From Jeotgalibacillus proteolyticus (GTDB lineage Bacteria > Bacillota > Bacilli > Bacillales > Jeotgalibacillaceae): a DNA stretch of 64,000 nt. The DNA lies in contig NZ_PREZ01000003.1 of assembly GCF_002926065.1 (NCBI RefSeq), positions 64,501-128,500 on the forward strand. Direction: 5' to 3'. Below the pieces are notes generated by a model. The model made no database searches and was not told the origin of the DNA. It worked only from the letters and a program-made list of their open reading frames with translations. A program made the translations under genes and the position numbers. Below are positions 60,647 through 64,000 of this stretch, one piece after another. How positions within the stretch are numbered: position 1 is the first letter of the stretch; every line of letters begins with the position of its first letter.

Positions 60647-61780
60647 ATTCCGGGAAAGCTGCTTTATTTTTAAATGATTATTTTCCCTGCCGACCATAAT
60701 TTCATACACTTCCGTATTGGTAACAAGCTGATCATCCTCGAAGACCTCATACTCCACCGTAGCATTTACTTTAATCTCCTCTGAAACGTCGAAAACTTCA
60801 GCAGCTTCAAGCGAAAGCGATGAAACGGAAAGAAATTCATTTCTAAAATCCTCATATCTATTTTCACTTTTATAGGCAGAACTCATGATGGAATAAGCTG
60901 TTACATAATCTCCGAATTGAAGACTGCTGTAAAAGTACTCAATAAGATAAAGAGCTTGTTCTTCCTTCGATGGAAATGGCAAATCACCAGCCTGTGCAGC
61001 GTATTGGCTAAATACAGGCAGCTCTTCTAAAGGCTCTTCAATCCAGTGTTCTAATTGATCCACTACATCTTGTATGGGAATGCTGTAGCCTACATCTTTT
61101 TGTGGCTCTTCTGCAGAGGTAATGCCGATGACTTTTAGCGTTTCAGCGTGTAATAAAGGGCCGCCGCTGTTGCCGGGAGAGATCGGTGCAGTGATTTGAT
61201 CTACCTCATTATAGTGAAATGGATCAATTTTAAAGGATTGCCTCGTATCGGTAATCTCTCCGGTCATTACTGTATTTTGAAAGCCTAAGGGGCTTCCCAG
61301 GGCCAGAACAGGATCCTTTAAATCCGCTTTTTTCTCCATCTCGACTTCAAGCGGCTCAATGCCGGAAAGTTCTTCGACCCGGACCACGGCAATATCCTCC
61401 GTCTCGCTTATTCCAATTACTCTTCCAGTGTAGGGGACGGCTTGAGCTGAAATAACAGTTACTTCCTCTGTATTGGCTACTACATGGGCATTGGTAATAA
61501 CATCGCCTCCAGTCGTATATAAAAATCCGGAACCGATCGAACCAACAGGGGTTTCTATTTGAACGACCTTATTTTGAGCCTCATAAACAGCTTCTGCTTT
61601 GTTTTTTTCAAGCTCATCGATTAATTGCTTCTGCTGATCATTTATTTGATCTTCCACTAAGTAAGATTGCTGATGGGGAAGCTGCTCAGCCATATGTTCA
61701 CGAATGGAAAGGCCCGCCGAAACGGCAGCTGCCACCATGACAGCTGATAAAACAAATGAAATTATCCACTTTGTTTTCAT
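60644..61780 (-). CDS. Membrane-anchored trypsin-like (HtrA-type) serine protease without PDZ
   Basis: 378 residues. N-terminal anchor (6-25), coiled stretch (DQINDQQKQLIDELEKNKAEAVYEAQ-like, about 43-68), S1C protease domain with His in TNAHVV, Asp in SETEDIAVVRV and Ser in SPGNSGGP (about 199-206). HtrA-type PDZ domains are absent. Instead the last 110 residues form an NTF2-like or cystatin-like module (YLIEYFYSSLQFGDYVTAYSIMSSAYK). It is predicted to act outside the membrane on misfolded or regulatory substrates. Downstream of and nine bases from its membrane partner. Confidence 0.82.
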   Translation of the reverse strand: MKTKWIISFVLSAVMVAAAVSAGLSIREHMAEQLPHQQSYLVEDQINDQQKQLIDELEKNKAEAVYEAQNKVVQIETPVGSIGSGFLYTTGGDVITNAHVVANTEEVTVISAQAVPYTGRVIGISETEDIAVVRVEELSGIEPLEVEMEKKADLKDPVLALGSPLGFQNTVMTGEITDTRQSFKIDPFHYNEVDQITAPISPGNSGGPLLHAETLKVIGITSAEEPQKDVGYSIPIQDVVDQLEHWIEEPLEELPVFSQYAAQAGDLPFPSKEEQALYLIEYFYSSLQFGDYVTAYSIMSSAYKSENRYEDFRNEFLSVSSLSLEAAEVFDVSEEIKVNATVEYEVFEDDQLVTNTEVYEIMVGRENNHLKIKQLSRN

Positions 61781-61789
61781 ATAACCCCC

Positions 61790-62893
61790 CTATTCCAAGC
61801 TCCACGTAATATTTGTAATTTCCACTTTTGCTTCTGCCGCTTCAAATAGAAATGAATCATTAAATTCACCTTCAGCGTTTCTCGGCAGAATCTCAGGTTT
61901 CACCCCGACAGTTCTTTCCTCTACTAATACACCCTGATCGGTATAAATTCTCCAGGTAATAAAGATTTCTTGTATTGCCCTTGACCCCTGGTTTTCCACT
62001 TTACCAGCCAGCTCTATTACTCCCGGTGACGGAGCATTTACTCCCCATTCCTTTAGTGTAACTGCTTCAGTACGATTATAAATATCTTCTTTTTCAGCTT
62101 CCTCCATCGCTTCCTGCATACGGTCATATTCAGCCGTCTGATAAGCAAGCCTCTCTGCCTCTATCTCTTTTTTAAAGGCTTCAAGATCCTCATGATTTTC
62201 CGTATAGCCCATTCCAATTTCCACGATATTAAGCGCTTGAGAAAACTCCACCGCATTCAGCTCTTTCTTTGCTTCTTCTATAGCAGCCTCAGCAATCTTA
62301 TTTTTCACCTGTTCTCTCGCTTTATCCGAATACTCACCCTTAACATCTGAAATTTCAAGGAGCTTTCTGGCAAGAGACTGCATCGAAAGAGGGTTTTTAA
62401 TATCGTCTTCTACCTTAAGGACAAGGAGCTTATCCCTTCCTTCGAGAATATCTTCCTCAAATAAGTAGTACAAATTATTGTCACTGGCTTTCACCTTATC
62501 AATAATTTGTTCCATAACAAATTCAGCCTGATTCATTTGACCGGAATCCAAATGAGCTGAAAGCTTTCGCAAATCCGCCTCAAGCTCTTTTGCTTCCTGA
62601 ACAGCTGACAGACTTTCTTCTACTCCTATTACAGAAGGCCTTAATTGATTGGCTCTGATTAATTTATCCTCTGCCTCATTCCAGTCAGTATTAAATGCGT
62701 CAGTCTCTGCCTGTGCTTTCCAATCCAGCACCTGCTTATTTCTCCAGCTTTCAAACGCATAAATGCTGATCACAAAGAGGACACAGGAAAGAAATACAAT
62801 CCCCAGCATTTTAATCGGTGTATCAACTCGTGCGGAAGAGGCTGACAAGCGTTTTTGAGATCGCTTTTCATTTTCTTGATGATGTCCGCTCAT
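61790..62893 (-). CDS. Membrane protein with extracellular helical and FxLYD-like domains, partner of the protease
   Basis: 367 residues. A basic cytosolic N-terminus (about 28 residues), one helix (about 29-47), a long extracytoplasmic alpha-helical region resembling TPR or coiled-coil repeats (about 55-265, many AEE/EAE segments), and a C-terminal beta-sandwich of FxLYD type (VIELAGKVENQGSRAIQEIFI...WRIYTD). First gene of a two-gene operon with the protease. Function unknown. GGGAGAGG precedes the ATG. Confidence 0.7.
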   Translation of the reverse strand: MSGHHQENEKRSQKRLSASSARVDTPIKMLGIVFLSCVLFVISIYAFESWRNKQVLDWKAQAETDAFNTDWNEAEDKLIRANQLRPSVIGVEESLSAVQEAKELEADLRKLSAHLDSGQMNQAEFVMEQIIDKVKASDNNLYYLFEEDILEGRDKLLVLKVEDDIKNPLSMQSLARKLLEISDVKGEYSDKAREQVKNKIAEAAIEEAKKELNAVEFSQALNIVEIGMGYTENHEDLEAFKKEIEAERLAYQTAEYDRMQEAMEEAEKEDIYNRTEAVTLKEWGVNAPSPGVIELAGKVENQGSRAIQEIFITWRIYTDQGVLVEERTVGVKPEILPRNAEGEFNDSFLFEAAEAKVEITNITWSLE

Positions 62894-63073
62894 GTTAACA
62901 GTCCTCTCCCATTCTTTTCTTTTTTTATACCCTTTTTTAGTTATTTCACTCGTTTAAACCCTTTATTTAGAAGATTTTTATTTTTTCCCTACCTGCTGAA
63001 TGTAACCAAAAAGGTAATAAAATACAGGAAAATGGCAAGAGTAGGAATAGAGTAAATGAACAAAATACGATAA

Positions 63074-63092
63074 ATATCTCAAATTCGAGATT
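63074..63092. promoter_or_regulatory. MhqR-like operator upstream of yceI
   Basis: ATATCTCAAATTCGAGATT contains the inverted repeat ATCTC-N6-GAGAT (63076-63091) and is close to the B. subtilis MhqR site ATCTCGAATTCGAGAT. It is immediately upstream of the -35. Confidence 0.6.
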
Positions 63093-63108
63093 TTTTAATT
63101 AAAAGATA

Positions 63109-63137
63109 TTGACTTCCAAAAGAATGCATCATATAAT
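63109..63137 (+). promoter_or_regulatory. Sigma-A promoter of yceI
   Basis: TTGACT (63109-63114), 17 bases, TATAAT (63132-63137). Confidence 0.85.
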
Positions 63138-63156
63138 GATTACAAATAACAACAAA

Positions 63157-63171
63157 GTTACTAAACGTAAC
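63157..63171. promoter_or_regulatory. GTTAC-N5-GTAAC inverted repeat in the yceI leader
   Basis: GTTACTAAACGTAAC between the transcription start and the SD; shape typical of MarR/DUF24 operators. It shares GTAACT with the element before the hxlR gene. Confidence 0.5.
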
Positions 63172-63190
63172 TACAAGGAGGAAATACAGA

Positions 63191-63718
63191 ATGACAAAAA
63201 AATGGGCAGTAGACAGCGCACACTCGAGTGTTGATTTTTCAGTAAAGCATATGATGATTTCTAAAGTAAAAGGTTCTTTCCAGGATTTCAGCGCAGAAGT
63301 AGAAGCAGATGTAAACGATCTTACTTCAGCTAAAATCAACTTTACAATTGATGTAAGCAGCATCGATACAAGAAGCACTGACCGGGATAACCACCTTCGT
63401 TCAGCTGATTTCTTCGAGGTTGAAAAATATCCTTCTATTACATTCAACTCGACTAAAGCTACTAAAGTTGGCGATGACGAGTATGAATTAACAGGAAATG
63501 TTACGATTAAAGATGTAACGAAGGAAGAAACGTTTAAAGTAGAATATGAAGGTTCAGGGAAAGATCCTTGGGGCAACGAAAAAATCGGATTCTCTGTGGA
63601 TGGAAAGCTAAACCGCAAAGACTACGGTCTTACATGGAATCAGGCTCTTGAAACTGGCGGCGTTTTAGTCGGTGAAGATATTAAAATCAATCTTCAAATC
63701 CAGGCTCAGGAAGCATAA
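63191..63718 (+). CDS. yceI: YceI-family polyisoprenoid-binding lipocalin-like protein
   Basis: 175 residues without a signal peptide. YceI fold: WAVDSAHSSVDFSVKHMMISKVKGSF, VDVSSIDTRSTDRDNHLRSADFF, GNVTIKDVTKE and KDYGLTWNQ. Family structures bind a polyisoprenoid (quinone-like) in a barrel. Bacillales and S. aureus homologues are cytoplasmic and often respond to thiol or quinone stress. AAGGAGG precedes the ATG; the leader carries two candidate redox-regulator operators. Confidence 0.9.
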   Translation: MTKKWAVDSAHSSVDFSVKHMMISKVKGSFQDFSAEVEADVNDLTSAKINFTIDVSSIDTRSTDRDNHLRSADFFEVEKYPSITFNSTKATKVGDDEYELTGNVTIKDVTKEETFKVEYEGSGKDPWGNEKIGFSVDGKLNRKDYGLTWNQALETGGVLVGEDIKINLQIQAQEA

Positions 63719-63723
63719 TAAAT

Positions 63724-63767
63724 TAGGGCGGCTGCAAAAGAATCTTTTGCAGCCGCCCTTGTTTTTT
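63724..63767. terminator. Bidirectional terminator after yceI
   Basis: GGGCGGCTGCAAAAGA / TCTTTTGCAGCCGCCC, a 16-bp perfect stem, T-run on the plus side; also ends the convergent acyl-CoA synthetase gene. Confidence 0.9.
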
Positions 63768-64000
63768 CAATTTACCATCTTTCCTTCACTGTCCCAGTGC
63801 TGCTTTCGTAAAATAACCTTTTGAATTTTTCCAGACGCCGTTTTTGGAAGCTGGTCTGTGAACGTAACTCCTTTTGGCACTTTGAATCTGGCCAGTTTTT
63901 CTCTGGCAAATGTCAGAAGTGCTTCTTCAGTCAGTTCATGCCCTTCCCTGACTACTACGATCGCGTGAGGAGCTTCTCCCCATTTTTCATGAGGAACTGC
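63767..64000 (-). CDS. Fatty acyl-CoA synthetase (AMP-binding enzyme), C-terminal part
   Basis: 78 codons of the C-terminal domain, cut by the window end; stop TGA at 63767-63769. Shows VPHEKWGEAPHAIVVVREG, LARFKVPKGVTF and the A10 catalytic lysine motif LPKTASGKIQK of ANL enzymes, ending LRKQHWDSEGKMVN. It activates a carboxylic acid to acyl-CoA through an acyl-adenylate; the ending and KFKVPK pattern suit medium- or long-chain fatty acyl-CoA ligases. Confidence 0.85.
   Translation of the reverse strand, partial: AVPHEKWGEAPHAIVVVREGHELTEEALLTFAREKLARFKVPKGVTFTDQLPKTASGKIQKVILRKQHWDSEGKMVN

Noticed and set aside
62894-63000. Sigma-B promoter before the protease operon
   Set aside because: GTTTAA and GGGTAT match well but are 21 bases apart, outside the accepted spacing; no better promoter was found.

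Overview
The window looks like chromosome of a low-to-mid GC, Gram-positive, aerobic, rod-type Bacillales bacterium (Bacillaceae or a close family). The gene content and pairings match the Bacillus subtilis type: yuaF-floT, yfiY / yfiZ-yfhA, tcyABC, appDFABC in that order, lytS-lytT, ypuA, FMN azoreductase and cobalamin riboswitch layout. Promoters are sigma-A, sigma-W/ECF, Fur, CcpA and NrdR types, ribosome-binding sites are strong AGGAGG-like, and GTG/TTG starts are frequent. A C30-carotenoid oxygenase, a betaine transporter and MscL fit a pigmented, osmotically challenged soil or marine-type relative. The genus cannot be fixed from sequence alone. No tRNA, rRNA, CRISPR array, intact insertion sequence or prophage was seen.

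Layout. 1-7.5 kb: end of a maltose acetyltransferase gene, a YidC insertase with a MifM-like leader ORF and an SD-sequestering hairpin, a lipid kinase, a PopT (DUF368) lipid transporter, a flotillin/NfeD pair under a sigma-W type promoter, and two flavin oxidoreductases. 7.8-15.6 kb: intracellular pullulanase, many small membrane or hypothetical proteins, a tandem intergenic palindromic repeat, and two small genes of about 50 codons. 15.7-19.7 kb: Fur-regulated siderophore uptake with FhuF-type reductase. 19.7-24.7 kb: HAD phosphatase, cystine ABC importer, polyphosphate kinase 2. 24.9-31.3 kb: oligosaccharide ABC importer plus debranching-type glycosidase under a LacI repressor and CcpA. 31.6-34.2 kb: an RsgA-type ribosome GTPase preceded by a promoter, a 24-codon leader peptide and mutually exclusive antiterminator/terminator hairpins. 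34.2-38 kb: betaine transporter and C30-carotenoid genes. 38-42.4 kb: CstA-type pyruvate/peptide transporter with its LytS/LytT two-component system. 42.5-50 kb: hydrolase, MscL, App oligopeptide permease. 50.2-52.8 kb: CadC-CadA metal efflux. 52.8-56.6 kb: class I ribonucleotide reductase behind two NrdR boxes and a cobalamin riboswitch. 56.9-64 kb: YpuA, more repeats, a frameshifted membrane protein, ketopantoate reductase with an HxlR regulator, a membrane-bound HtrA-like protease with partner, YceI, and the end of an acyl-CoA synthetase.

The best candidates for undescribed biology are two translation-dependent regulatory leaders: the MifM-like arrest peptide in front of yidC (1.0-1.4 kb) and the leader-peptide attenuator in front of the RsgA-type GTPase (33.37-33.58 kb). 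Also notable are the combined NrdR plus B12-riboswitch control of nrdAB, a carotenoid oxygenase next to an isoprenylcysteine-type methyltransferase, and a dispersed family of long palindromic intergenic repeats in two subtypes.
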